Origin: Balanoglossus misakiensis
Lineage: Eukaryota > Hemichordata
Assembly (NCBI GenBank): GCA_040954595.2
Contig: CM082584.2
Location: 868,001-932,000 of the forward strand
Direction: 5' to 3'
Length of the DNA: 64,000 nucleotides
Part shown: in pieces, positions 10,191 to 23,038 of the stretch
Layout: each line of letters begins with the position of its first letter
How positions within the stretch are numbered: position 1 is the stretch's first letter
The notes under the pieces: model-generated
What the model saw: only the letters and a program-made list of their open reading frames with translations
Databases searched by the model: none
Told to the model about the DNA's origin: nothing
Made by a program: the position numbers and the translations under genes

Positions 10191-12222
10191 AATAGAATAA
10201 CTGGCAGCCACTATGATGTCTGCCACAGGCAAATTTAAATATTCCACTCTGGATCTTCTTTCAGCCCTTCGGAAAACATGAGCATTTATGAAATCCGGCT
10301 CTCAATTTTTCGAGAAGTTCCAGCAGTTGTGGTGTCGCCAAAAACGAATGTATGCCATTCCTGGCGGAAAAAAATATGCAAGAGACGCTTGCAATACACT
10401 GCCATCTACCTGACCGCCCTACATGCCTTAATGTAAGGTAGAAGGTCGGGCGGTACGAAGAGTTCACCAAAAGAGGGCGCATTTTATCATCCATTGATTT
10501 ATACTGTGTACGAGCAGAGAAGCCTCAGTGTTTGCGGTTAGAACCGTATCGGTAAGACAAAGACAGAAGAGTTGACAGACAACAAACTTATTCAGTTTAT
10601 ATCATATAATTCTTACTGTAAAACGTTCCCTGAATAAAGCCTTGTGCTCATACGAACATTGAAGATTGTCGCATACAGACCGACACCCTTTTATCTATTG
10701 TAGGTATTGAATAGAACGCTAAATACCTGTGTATTTCTTATTCATTAAGCAATGATGTAACACAACAAGTTTCGGACAGTGTGAAGAAAGGGCCAAAGCA
10801 CTCTTGCAAGTTAGTGTTGTGTACTCTTTTCCAACACTGCTGCAAGCTGTTCAGCAACTGATGCTGCTTGTATCTCCGATGACAAATGGACAGTCTGTGT
10901 GCTGTCAAAGTAAATCCATCAATTTTGCGGAGCTGAAAGGAAAATGACAGCTTGTCAAACTCAAATCTGCCAGACGAAATAGGGAAAGAAATGCATAACA
11001 GGTAATCCACCATAGTATGAATTTTAGCCAGCATCCTATGAAATGCGGTGAAACGGAACTGCAATTAATTTTAAATGAATTCTGCTCAAATTGTTTTGTT
11101 AGTTCTCAACATTGGATTGGAACCGTTAAATATATTGTACCGTATAACATTATCATACAGGTTAGTATGTCAAATATTTTTCCATTTGGCATTTTCTTCT
11201 TGAGGTCATTTCAACAGTATGCACACCACAGTTTGTGAGATATGGACAGAAACAAACAGGAATCTATGCAATGTTATAATAGTATATTATTGTTAACAAG
11301 AAAGCGGCAACTCTCTGCCTGGCAGAGAATAATGATAGTCTTTTTGAAAAAAAGGCGTGCTGAGGATATGGTCAGTCAAAAACATACATGTATAAGGTAT
11401 GCCTGAACTAATTTTTAATATGGTGTACTTAAATATTTATGCATTGTCACAATGACTGGAGGTCTTTAAATGACCAAGCTGTATGGACACCTCATTCAAT
11501 GTTACATATATTTGTTATTACATGTTTTATTGAAATTGCCAGTTGTCTGTTTTAATTCTGGCAGTTCTGCTGTGTCTTTTGTCTTGCCCTGACAGAATGC
11601 AGTAATATTTGCAGTACAAGAGGAGTGTCAGTAAATAGTGGAGCAATATCTTTCTACGAATGTACTCATGCATTGCTCCAAAGTGAAGTACATTCGCAAA
11701 ACCAGTTTGGGAAATCGGGACTCTTTTCAAGATAATACCACATTTTTGTGGATGTCACATGACATGGAAACACTCTAGAATCACGATTGAGATAAGGTTT
11801 CGGTTTGATATACCACTTCCTTGTTATTTCAATCTGTATGTTTTCTTAACCCCCTCCCTCGAAAAAAGGTAATTGAGGTAATTGTAAAATTACCTGAAAA
11901 CAAACAGGCTACTCTAGCCTCCTTTTTATGAGGTTTGTGATGTAACATATTTTGAATTTCGTGCATCGATCAAAAGTTTCCGTGCACTAACTATCAAAAC
12001 TATACCAAAAAATAATTTGGGCAATTCATAAGGAGAATCTAGTGGGTCAGCGGCTATAGAACTGACGTAAGTGTAAGTATCAGAGGATTGTGGGTACGAG
12101 GCTGGGAAGAGCAAAACTCGAACACTCATGAAATCTACACGTGACGCCAAATTCTTTGTAATATGAACAGTGGAAAACTGCCATGCCATCCCTCTAAGTG
12201 CAAACTTCCAAAGATTTCAATC
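10191..12222. other. Spacer sequence without a supported gene
   Basis: Several minus-strand frames of 67-108 codons (10738-11064, 11527-11730, 11926-12189) have no recognisable motif, no matched splice sites and no family resemblance that I can name. Treat as noncoding unless transcripts show otherwise. Confidence 0.45.
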
Positions 12223-12298
12223 TGGTGATATTTAAAAAAAATATTTTATTCAAATTCATGTGGTGATATTTAAAAAAAATATTTTATTCAAATTCATG
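12223..12298. repeat. Direct tandem duplication, 38 bp x 2
   Basis: Two identical 38-bp copies beginning TGGTGATATTTAAAAAAAAT, at 12223-12260 and 12261-12298. Confidence 0.9.
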
Positions 12299-12691
12299 TT
12301 ATAAATTAAACTTGCATCTATGATATAGAAATGACTCTGTCTTATATAACAAAAATACAAATAACTTGGTTAGATGACCAAAGATTTCCCATCTCGAAAA
12401 GTTTCTACCAAAATGACTAACTCCAAATCTGCTAAGAGAGCCCTAGCAAATTTAATCACTGCACATTACTCTCGATAAAACGAAATATTGCGCATTCATT
12501 TTGTCCTTGAATTGAAATGCATGGCCAGTGTTCATAGACTTCACACACACAGGATGTTTAAGGAGTTGAATTGTTATTGACAGCGACCAGGTCGGTAGAT
12601 TCTATAGGATGAAGAAAAAATGAAAAGACAGTCAGTACATAGCTAAATTCTCCTATACAAGGGCGTCTTCAATTGGTACAGTGACTGACTG

Positions 12692-12757
12692 AATGGATGA
12701 ATGAATGAATGAATGAATGAATGAATGAATGAATGAATGAATGAATGAATGAATGAT
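12692..12757. repeat. (GAAT)n microsatellite
   Basis: About 16 copies of the tetranucleotide, flanked by near-matches GGAT and GATG. Confidence 0.95.
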
Positions 12758-12975
12758 GAACGGATGAGTCGTAATAATATGCTTCAATCATAGGGGCTTT
12801 GAAAATTATTAAAATAAAATAAAAAATAATGTACTCACAACCGACATTTATACAACAGACAGCTCAAGAAACTCCTCCATGTGTACAATACTTTGCCAAT
12901 TTAGTGACAACATCAGCTTGCAGAGCACGTGAGCACCGCTTTCGCCAGCCTGTGGTGCCCGCATATCTTTTTTGT

Positions 12976-14725
12976 TCAGCAGTAACATGCACGACACATG
13001 CAGAGACACAAACGTCCATGTTGCAAATTGTAGATGAAAGCATCAGCTGCGCTGGTTTTATGGTCAGCATCACTGGCTGTTACATGAAAACTGTTTGTCA
13101 CATACCTTAACCAACATATACGTGTATCTGTATGGAAAGAAAGTAGGCTCACCCCCGGTACAGTATTATTTTATTTTGCATGCACGCAATGGCCTGAATT
13201 TGCAAAACTGGGATCATCTGCGCGCATTTCAAAACGTGCTCGTTGCTTAACTTCGCGTGCTTTACTACTCACAATTATTCCACTTGTGAACGAACACGTC
13301 ACCCAATTTTACAGTGTAGCCATGTGGAAAACTGGTGACAAGGTAATATTTCATTCGAAGATCAACCTACGTTCAGAAAGTTTGCATTGTGGTGAATTCT
13401 CACTGCTCTCGCAATGCGGTCTGTGGCTCACTGCCGCAGACCGCATTACACGTAGAAATAAATTCTGTACGTCACAGTTCGTAGGTCGCATAGGTCATGG
13501 AGTTAATCCATTATACATTGCGGCTTACAATTTCTCGTGACCCTCTTATCATGCAGCTTGTGTGTTACTGACCACTGACGCATGTCAAAACACTCAATAT
13601 TTTTTTTAAATTTGCAAAATCTTTCATTTTAAAGTTGTGATACTCACTGCAGATAGCATTCTTTTCAGTAGGAACTATTTCTGCTGCCATTTCAATATTG
13701 TCTTTATTCCATGTAAATATATTTCCTCCAATTGAACAGTCCCCCGCCACAGCTGCAACCTCTTCTGCAGTCAGAACTTTTGACCACATGTATGTCATTT
13801 AGTCAAGACAATTTGGGAGAACTGTAGTTTAAAGCCTCCAAAGCTGCCACTTTTAGCATTATTTTCATGATTTTATTTTCCAACTTAAATTGGTTCATCA
13901 AAATAAGCTTACTGATAGGTATACATAAACATCTTATCGATGCCCGATTGTGACTGCATGTTGCAATTGGAACATGCTATGTATTAAAACGGTGCCTCAC
14001 CGATTTAATCAGCCTTCATACAAACAACAGCAGCTATCGTGAAATGCGACGCCAAGTTATGACAAACCAATGCAAATGCAAGTAATATGGCTCAATGGTC
14101 ACGGGTGAAGATTTTAGGGAATAGGGAATATACATATGAAGTATTTTACTCTGGAAAAAAATATGCCAATTTTAGCAGCTATAGGGTTTTTAAAGCGCGG
14201 GCGAAGTATGAACAGATGCAGTAAATATCGATACATTGTATTTTGGAGGTTTCTCATAACCATGATTGGTTGGCTAATTATGCGGCGTTTTCTAAATAAA
14301 AGGAACAATATTAATTTATTGTTGGGGCTCACCTCCGTTAACATCTTGCCGTCTCTGCTGAGTGTTGGCCTCTTCCAGCGGCACGTGTTTGTCCTTTAGG
14401 GCATGCTGTAAAATATTTAGAATAGCGCTGCCATTTGATCAAAGGATAAGCTGGCTTCGCGTGTTAGGGATGTGTGTCTGACGACTATGCCTCGAAGCAA
14501 AAGACACAGCCGACCCTGCCACGCAGATTCATTTGTTGTGTCACACATTTTCGATCCAAGAAGAGAATATCAACCTTGACGTTGCGAAAATGACAAGAAA
14601 CTCATATAGGTTGTGTGATTACTTACCCGCAACTTGTTGGGAATTGCTGTCACCAGAGGTGCCCACAGCGTGAAAGCCAGAATGACTGCGACGCCTGCAT
14701 TGGAGTTCGTCATGAATGGAAACAT
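12976..14725 (-). CDS. Four-exon gene for a small secreted cysteine-rich protein
   Basis: Not recognised as a known family. Proposed exons on the minus strand: 14725-14627, 14405-14333, 13764-13648 and 13127-12976 (stop TGA). All introns are GT/AG with phases 0, 1 and 1; the joined frame is 441 nt, 146 residues. Exon 1 gives a signal peptide (hydrophobic stretch AGVAVILAFTLW, likely cleavage after VTA) and a GTAAGT donor. Exon 2 is charged and ends with a dibasic QQRR, a possible processing site. Exon 3 contains GDCSIGGNIFTW and EIVPTEKNAIC, faintly like the C-terminal part of LamG/pentraxin domains. Exon 4 follows a strong pyrimidine-rich acceptor and ends LCLCMCRACYC, giving eight cysteines in all. 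A TATA box lies about 52 bp before the first ATG. An acceptor 12 nt upstream of exon 3 keeps the same phase. No canonical AATAAA is seen nearby. Exon 4 is the least certain. Confidence 0.55.
13826..14110. repeat. Dispersed repeat inside intron 2
   Basis: Resembles 20220-20480 and, inverted, 2110-2280: shared AATAAGCTTACTG-AGGTATAC, GATTTAATC-GCC and AAGTAATATGGCT-ATGGT phrases. It lies wholly within the second intron of the secreted-protein gene, so it does not disturb the exons. Confidence 0.6.
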
Positions 14726-14776
14726 CGATGAACACGTTCGGTCTTCGATGAGGCTAGTGTCCACAGAATAGGCATT

Positions 14777-14784
14777 CTTTTATA
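14777..14784 (-). promoter_or_regulatory. TATA box of the secreted-protein gene
   Basis: TATAAAAG on the minus strand. A start site about 30 bp downstream would fall near 14753 and leave a 5' UTR of roughly 28 nt before the first ATG at 14725. Confidence 0.55.
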
Positions 14785-15257
14785 AGGCAGCTGGGAGGTG
14801 GTAAATCCATTGTGATCACCATGCTATTAGTAGCCCAAGCAGTCAAAATTTGCGAAAAATATATAAATATGGAAAAAATATATCAATGGGATCAATAGTT
14901 ATTAAGCACTTTTTAAAAACAAATGACACCGTAAGATCAATTATCTTGTTTTCCGCGACAAGTTTCAACATGGTATGTCAGCGCTACCAGTGAATAATAT
15001 TATTAGAAACTATGACAGCTGTAACCGTGCGATTAATGATTTCATCAATTTTAATCATATACTTGTGAATATTTGCGCGGGTGCTGGTTTAATAAACTGT
15101 GTTGATATATAGGTGGAAGACTGTTTAGTTTTCCAGTCAATTATGTGATGTATTACGCCTGACGCTTAAATGATTTGGTCCAGGGAGAATAACCGCGTTT
15201 GGCCGGTCAAGCGAACCCTGGATCTTGCAGGCTCTGCCCACTTTCCAATCAACAACC
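14785..15257. other. Upstream region of the secreted-protein gene, no other gene seen
   Basis: AT-rich, single copy, ending at the inner border of the right arm. No open frame of interest. Confidence 0.5.
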
Positions 15258-15262
15258 ATTGA

Positions 15263-15440
15263 GCATGCGCAGTTGATACTTCACATTGTAAACAAGATGG
15301 CGTCGCTGTATATGCTTCCTGACCGCTGTCGCCCGACTATGTCGGCAAAGAAGAGACGAATTTAACCAAGCAACGCCATATCGGAAGATAGAATGATCGC
15401 GAGATGAAACCGGGATATCCAACGATTTGGCAGCCATGTT
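15263..15440. promoter_or_regulatory. CpG-rich promoter-like motif cluster at inner border of right arm
   Basis: Mirror of 8781-8963 with GCATGCGC (15263-15270), CAAGATGGCG (15293-15302) and TCGCGAGA (15397-15404). All motif cores are kept although flanking bases have changed. No exon is assigned. Confidence 0.4.
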
Positions 15441-16149
15441 GATTGATTGGTAAGTCGCCGAAGTAACTATTTGCCATTGATTTGTTTACCAGAAACGGTT
15501 TGCCTTTGGAACACATTTGACCTCACCGAAATTGATTTCAGAGTTTTTTCCCAAGAACTAATGACGTTCGTTTTCACCTTTCTGTCCCGAAGTTGCAAAC
15601 GTGTTGTCTCTGAGAAAATAAATGTGATTTGTACCCGCGATAATCATAGTTCGGATTTCAACCCACAACATCAACGCCAGCCATTCACCAACATGTGCCA
15701 GATAATGTTTATCAGTCATATTTTCTCAGTCTGAATTTACAAAAGACTAATTGTATATTATGCACATTGCAATTTTAATATGTAACACGTTTGACCTGAG
15801 TGGGAGAATGGATTGAAGGGACACAAGCTTTTGTAGCCACTTATATTTTGACACTGTTTATATAAATGTTGAGCTGGCATATTTGTTCCCTTATGATGTA
15901 GTGTACCTGTTGCATTGAAATGAAGCTGTAATATTAAAGTGCAATTTAGTCCTTTGGTTTACTGGGAAAATGAGGTCAATAAATGACAGGTTTATTTAGA
16001 TATATGATATATTTCTCACAAGCACTTATGCATATGTATGAGATACTTATTTATTTTTAATTTATGTATTTATTTTTAATTTATTTTGTATGTTCAGGTA
16101 ATCATATGGATTTGTATGGAATCACATACACATTAATTAAAGACTATCA

Positions 16150-16910
16150 TATCACAGAAGTCGAGCCTCCACATGTGTAAGGTAACCATTTAGGTTTCAT
16201 GACTAAGTTTGTTTAAGAATTCATAAAGCACGAATTCTACCTAATGAATGAATTTTCTTAGAATTTCACAACTGTGACAGGGTTTGCAGTTATGCGAAAA
16301 AAGTGTTATTATTCACATACGAAACTTTTCGTATACATTTTTCTGATGGCAATGCATTTAACTTTGAACAAATATTGACGTCAGTTAGTAGTGCTATTTT
16401 GTCAGTGAAATTGCTTCATCATCATCCCTCCAACCAAAGTTGAAACTGAGTTGCAAATATTGCACAGCTTGAAATCATAAAATGTCGCAAAATTGAACCA
16501 ACCATTCGGTCAACGATTATGTTCTTACAGCTATTATTAGAAGCAGACAGTCTCAGGGAACAAGATACATGGGCCTGATTTGCAAACTGAGTTGGAACTA
16601 ACCTTGCCTGCCCATGGATGCGCCAATTCAGTGAATCTTATCGTATTAAAAATGAATATGGAGAACTATTCTCTGTGTTGTGATTGTTAGCCTACATGTA
16701 TACATATGTACCTTGAGTGATTCCACTTTCTTCAGTGTCCTGTGAATTCAGTTGCCATAACTTGCGCTTCACACAGCGCATACATGTAGGTCTAATCAAT
16801 TGGGCAACTGGGTCTTACAATATTATCTGATGCCTCTTACTGGCCGAAGGACCACAAGTTGCATTTTCACATCGCATATAAATAGAAAACCCATTAATTT
16901 CTACTGTATG
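16150..16910 (+). repeat. Long inverted repeat A, inner copy in right arm
   Basis: Matches 541-1310 in the same orientation and 7515-8260 inverted. Landmarks are TCATCATCCCTCCAACCAAAG near 16420 and CTTACAGCTATTATTAGAA near 16530. Confidence 0.65.
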
Positions 16911-17099
16911 ATTTTATTGACGATTCAATAGTTTCATGACTGTTAGTGTTAATTACAATACCTAAATTCCCAAATGAAAGCATGCTGTCAGTTTTCATGT
17001 GATTGATATTAATTTTACAATTTCAAAATATGCTTAGCTCTGAATGATTATGAACATATCAAACTTCATGTTAAATAAACTGTCTTGATATTGTATACA

Positions 17100-17103
17100 T
17101 TAA
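17100..17103. other. Empty TTAA site matching the left-arm MITE
   Basis: The bases around this TTAA (GGCC on one side, TGT-TAC on the other in mirror orientation) equal the flanks of the MITE at 6862-7316 with a single TTAA and no insert. Confidence 0.8.
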
Positions 17104-17174
17104 GGCCTACTACCAGTGTCACAACATTGATTTCCTGCATTTTTGCTCATGCCTTCTGACCAGTCAGTTGCCTC

Positions 17175-17216
17175 TGTATGTGTGTATGTAGTATGTATGG
17201 ATGTATGTATGTCTGT
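17175..17216. repeat. Imperfect (TATG)n microsatellite
   Basis: Counterpart of the left-arm (CATA)n run, much shorter here. Confidence 0.8.
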
Positions 17217-17289
17217 CCACATCAAAAACTTGAAAACCCCTTCGCGTATCCCCTTGATATTTGGTGTGTAGATGTAGGCCAGCCTGTAA

Positions 17290-18070
17290 ATAGGATTTTG
17301 TTCATATTAAGAAGGTTGAAGTATTTTCATGATTGGTTTTATTTGATTACTCCAGAAACATACAATACAGAGTCTGTGTGGTAAGTCTTGATATTGGGTT
17401 TTTAGATGCAGGCACGCCTGTTCAAATGAAATATGCTAATTACCTGGAGCAATGTGAAATTGATCAAAACTCAGAAACTCAACAACTGGTCAGATTGCTT
17501 TGAACATTTGTATGCATGTAGCTTATGTCACGCCTGATATACTTTCAGCTAATATCGTGAATTGTATCTAGAATTTAGTATGCTATTTCCTATAGGTAAT
17601 CTTTGTTAGTATTGTTTAAATTGTGGCAAAATTTGTAATTTTTGGGAAATATAATTTTGTCATTTTTGGTCAAAAATCATTTTCTCTGAAACTCCATGTC
17701 AGGTCAGGTTGCATTTAAATTTTGGTTTGCTTGTTCCATGAGGTAACCCAAGTAATGTTGTATATCATTTTGGTGAAATTTGCATATTTGTGGTCTTGAG
17801 GCAATTTTTGCAATTTGTATTCTTTGAAACCGCATGTCAAATTGCTTTCAATTTTGGTAGGCATGTTCCTTGTGGTGATTGAAGTGAGATATTGTTGGAT
17901 TTGTTGATATCTGAATTTTTGTGGTTGAGGCAGTTTTTGTCATTGTTGAAGAAATGTTGTTTTCACTGAAAATACTCCGATTCCTGTGAAATTGTATTAG
18001 GTTACCTGGTAGGTCATATCTGCTTGGCAATGTCACAGCGGTGTACACACCTATTTTTGTGTAATCCAAA
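17290..18070. repeat. Degenerate tandem repeat, right-arm copy
   Basis: Mirror of 6090-6640. Repeats the theme TCAGATTGCTTTGAA, TTTGGTAGGCATGTTCC, GTGAAATTTGCATATTTG. It gives only short frames. Confidence 0.5.
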
Positions 18071-18739
18071 GTGTGTAATAAGCTAGCAAATATTTACTAG
18101 TAAATCATGTATGTTCTACTTCTTACAAGGTTGAAGTATGTTGATGTCTGGGTTAAATGGGATTCTTCAGAAACATACAATACAGAGTCTGTGGTACAGT
18201 TCATGGTCACATTCAGAATTACCTAGTCTATATCCAGCCGTGTTCTGTCCGCTTTGCTTCCAAAAGTATCGTCTAGTGTCATGCATGCCACTTGCCCAAT
18301 AATCTGACACCCCTTGCTGGGAAATTTGATGTAACAAGTATCCCTTAGTGAAATTATTAACATAAATTGAACAATGTTGATTTGGCGTAAGATTATAGTG
18401 AAGGCAGGGCTTATTACATTGAAAATGCTATCCAGCCTTAATTACACATTATGAATATCCTTTGTCCAATCATTGGAAAAACAATGTACTTGCATAGCAC
18501 TTTGAAGGTGAATCGCAAGTGGTCACTTTAATTACATTACCTCAAGCAGTCTTTTACATGTAGCTATAATAAGACAAACATTCCCGGTGTAATTAACATC
18601 ACTGTTGTTATTAGTATCTATCTCCGATAAGTATCAAGTCTGCCTTATGTTATTTTAAGTCAATTGTCAGGTTCATGTACATATTTTACAACTTATCTAT
18701 CTTGTCAAAAACTTTCGCATGTACCTAATTCTAGGCTTA

Positions 18740-19930
18740 CCAGTAGGGTTATAGATACAGTGTATTATATTAACATGCATTAATATGAAACTAAATGTTG
18801 ATGGTTAATTAAAGACCCCCTTGAGCTATGGTAACCTCATTAAATATGTGCATATCTTATTCTAGTGGATGTGGTAACCTGGACATGGACAACTCTGGGG
18901 TCAAAATCTTTTGACAAACTTTTGGGTGATCTTGGGTAAACTTTGACCTACATTCCTATATCTTGGCATCCGGCACAGATACATCCTTGACACTTGGAGT
19001 TATGGAACTATGTAATGGAATATTATGTCTTGCCTCATTAATTATGTACATACCTAATGCCAGCCTAACCAATAGGGCTGGAAGTCTGCCTTTTTTTGGA
19101 CATGATACATTTGAGATCAACATTTTTCTACAGCAGCCAGCCTTCTCTTAAAAAGAATGGACAATATAAAGGCTTTGCTGGTATACTGAACTTTGGACTC
19201 CCTCCCTGAGACTGTGTGCCAATGACGGGATAGCCTACTCAGCGTTGGGTAGATCCTAAGAAGGCCTCAGCCAGGCATCAGATACAAAAAGCGGAAATCC
19301 AAGCTTTAATGGTGGGTTACATCGTTAACTTCCCTGCAGAGCTGATTTCTCAGACTGTGAGCCAATGACGGGTAAAGCCCCTAGGTAGGGGCCACCTAAG
19401 ACAGGCCGGTCATGCTTTAGTCACAAAGAAGGGCAAGTTCAGTCATACCATAACTTTGTCTGCTGTATATGCTTCATAATGATTGCATGGTATTTTGAGA
19501 ATACATTGTCTTAAGGCAGTGTGACCAGCTAAAAAGTACTGGCAAACACAGCCAATGTGTAATAAAAAACATCTAATTTGGCTGAATAAAAGACATAAAA
19601 CACAGCAAAAGCACTGTGACTAGCTGAGACATAATACTCCATTATGCATTTCCATCACTCCAAGTGTCAAGGTTGCATCTGCTCTGGATGCCAAGATATA
19701 GTAATGTTGGTCAAGGTTTACCCAAAGTCACCCAAAGTTCTGTCAAACAATTTTGACCCCAATGTTGTCCATGTTTAGGTTTCTCCCTCCACTGGATAGC
19801 CTACAATTAGATATGCAAATATTTAATGACATTACCATAGATTAAGGCGGTCCTAAATTAACCATGAAATTATAGTTTCATGTTAATTCTTGTTATTACA
19901 AAACACTGTATCTATAACCCTTCTGGAAGC
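18740..19930. mobile_element. Foldback element B, copy 2
   Basis: Inverted copy of 2636-3830 with its own inverted ends (about 18740-19020 and 19640-19930). The centre is conserved and carries CCTAGGTAGGGGCCACCTA near 19380 and GATAGCCTACTCAGCGTTGG near 19230, both with internal symmetry. Confidence 0.65.
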
Positions 19931-20690
19931 CATACTTTGTTTCATGCTACCCAATATGTGAAAGTAGGTAAAAAATCAGCCAAGGTTATTTGAAATTTTG
20001 CTGAAAAAAATCCGGTCCCTGACATTTGGTAAAGGGGTCAAGACACTTGGCAACAAATTGTTGTCCCAGATTAGAACATATTCATAAAAAACTCAGGGAA
20101 AGAAGGAAGTTTTTCACAGCTTTGGTGCTTCAAATAGTAGAGAGGTTCCCAAGTTATTTCAATGAAACCTTAATGTCAACATTACATCGTTAGACTCGAA
20201 CTCATCTGGCATAAAGCTGCTAGTTAAAGCCCTAAGGGTTGTGCCACTTTTTCATTATTTTCATCTAAGATTTGTCAATCTAAATAAGCTTACTGCTAGG
20301 TATACATCTACATGAACATCTTGTTGACTGACGATTGTGGCTGTAATTTAAAGAAGTCAGATATTTAACAGGTACCACACCTGTTTAATCTGCCTCTATA
20401 CAAAGGGTACACATCTATAGTGGTATGCATCACCTAGATATGACAAACATAAGCACTTCAAGTAATATGGCTTTATGGTGGCGATTTTGAAGGATGTGGA
20501 GAAGATTTGAAAAACACTCTTGAGGAAAAAGATGTGTTAAATCTTTGAAATGTGTTTTATTCTTTGGTTCCCATTTCGTATATGTCTATCTACCACTGGG
20601 ACCAATGTGAAATTGGTGGAAACTGGTCAAATTGCTTTAGAAATTGGTGTGTATTCATTTTGAGACCTCATGGATTTTTTTTAATTTTTA

Positions 20691-23038
20691 GCTCACGTGA
20701 AAATCACGTGAGCTTATGGTTTAGCGATGTCTGTGTGTGTGTGTGTGTATGTATGTATGTGTGTGTGTGTCTGTCTGTATACCCGATATCTCAAGAACCG
20801 CTGAACCGATTTCAACCAAATTTAGTACACAGGTTCAGATATCATATGGCAAGAACTGAAAAGGTTTTGGTGCGTGTGGCTTTGATATTAATGAAGTTAT
20901 TTAAGTTTTAATTTTTCTATTACATGGTTGTCTATGTGAGCTTTCGTTAATGCCGCATATATGACCAGTGGAAACGATAGTTTGAGGAGATCGACTGTTT
21001 GAGGGCGCTGTGAAATGAGACATTCCTGGCGATATTGCCGTGGTTCTGTCCATGCTCAGACGCTGTACCCGTCGTTACGAATAACTTCCCTACGTGAATC
21101 CACAAGGAAGCTAACGTTGTTTAGTTGCTTCATAGAGCGTAAATTGTTAATCTACAGGACCGTCAGACGAATACTCTTTTCAAATGAAGTTTGAAACTAC
21201 TTACGAGTAAGTTAGTGGAGACAATATGGCGGATAGTTGGCGTGCAGCCGAATCCGCGTTATGACTATGACGTGACCCATTCATCAAGACAAACCGTAAA
21301 TGATTCACGCATATTGTGGTCCTCACGCAGTCAATCTCAAAATGTCACCAGGCTTTCTATTTGTCTATTGTTCAGAGAAAAATAACGTGGCGGTTGATCA
21401 CACTCAACAGTAAAATCCGTTTTGTGAGTTTATAGACAGTCTGTTATCGCCAATACTATATAGCGATTGCTAGATGGCTTACCCAATATGTGATCGAGCG
21501 AGAATGATAACATTGAATGTCTGTTCAGATCTCATTCCGTACGTCATACGTCAACATTTCGATTTCGATTTAATCCATTCATAAAGAATTTAGAGAAAGT
21601 CGTCTTGAATTGTGACCCCGACTATCAATTTTACGATGATTTTTTGGCGACGGAATACACGAGGCGCCATTGCATAACTACGTCAGCTGGACTTCCAAGG
21701 TTACCATTTTGTGTGTATGGAATCTTATCACAGAGACTACGTACTTTGACAATATGCCATGCTACATCAATGACGCCCCAGAAAATTTGGCGAAAAATGA
21801 ATTTGTCTTCTCATGGTGGTGCAATATATTTTAATGTCTATTTTGAGGTTGATTTTGGTTTTTGGCTAACATGTATATCAATGTCAGCTTATAGCATAAG
21901 TTGGTGTCCGTCGTCTATGTATGTCTGTATGTGTGCCTCATACAGAATTATGTATTTTGCGAATGGATCAGTTTCGTCTAAATGTATTGATGTATGTATG
22001 TGTATGTCCATCAACATCAAAAACTTGAAACTACTGATATTTAGTGTGTACATAGAAATTGTTATTGCGAAAAAATGCATACTGGTATTAACTGGAAAAA
22101 TGTTCAAATAGTCAAAATTGAAAAACTTAATAACAGCGGATCAGATTCAGTTTAAAATTGGCGTGCATTGGTGTGCAAGAACTATGGGAAGACCTCGTAT
22201 GATTTTGTTCAGGTGGAGTCAGTATCTGGCGTTTGCTATTTTTTATGAATTTTTGGGGGAATTTTCTGCAGTTTTGTTAAAAAAAATTCTTCTCTGAAAT
22301 TACATGTCCAATTGATTGGAAACTTGGTATGGAGGTTCATAGGGCTTACCTGAATCACATTTGTGCAAACGGTGGTGAAATTTGCAAAAATGCATTTTTG
22401 GGCAATATTTCCTGTTTTTGTCAAAAAATCAAATCCCGTGAAACTGTAAGTGCAATTGTTTTGATACTTTGTATTTGGGTTTCTAGGGGTGATCTCAGTC
22501 AGATATGATCAAATTGTAAAGAAATTTGCATAATTGTATTTTTTGGGAATTCTGCAGGGTTTGGCAAAATAGTCTTCAGTAAAACCACAAGTCCAATTGA
22601 TTGGAAACTTTGAATGGGAATTCATATATGTGATATCAGTCAGATTTGTCTGAATTACCTGTTGTTTGCCAAAATGTCTTCCTTATTGAAACTTGTTAAA
22701 GAGGTTCTTAGGCATGAACAGAAATCAGATTTGTTGAAATCTGGTGAAATATTCATACTTTTTGGTATATTTCTTGCCATTTTTGATCAACGAGTTTTAG
22801 AATTCCATAGACTTATCTTTTTATGCAGTTCAGGATGGGGTACATGACTCATAACCCCTTACAAAAATTGACAAGGCAACAATTCCACAAACATGTTTAC
22901 ATTTCACAATGGTGCAACACACAACCCTTACACCATATACACTATAAACCAAATTGGTTTAACACTGGTTTTTCTAATCTTGTTATTCTGTCAACCAATC
23001 ACAGTACTGCACGTGAGCATATTCAGTTAATATCTGGT
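20691..23038. mobile_element. 2.35-kb segment present only in the right arm
   Basis: Compared with the left arm near 1860, sequence is interrupted between a T-run (20685-20689) and GAAGTATAT (23042). It begins with a perfect hairpin (GCTCACGTGA, 3-nt loop, TCACGTGAGC, 20691-20713) and the end carries the inverse CACGTGAGC (23010-23018), suggesting short terminal inverted repeats. Inside are a (GT)n run, a phrase CTCAAGAACCGCTGAACCG and a degenerate tandem array. No transposase is seen; a 168-codon frame at 21605-22111 has no recognisable domain. A deletion from the left arm is the alternative. Confidence 0.55.
20733..20780. repeat. (TG)n/(TATG)n microsatellite
   Basis: Simple repeat inside the right-arm-specific segment. 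Confidence 0.9.

Noticed and set aside
12864-13073. Alternative frame with several Cys on the minus strand overlapping exon 4
   Set aside because: It needs an acceptor with a poor pyrimidine tract, whereas exon 4 in the other frame follows a strong acceptor and matches the phase of exon 3. It cannot be fully excluded.
21605-22111. 168-codon frame as a transposase
   Set aside because: No catalytic motif or recognisable domain, and it runs into microsatellite-like sequence.
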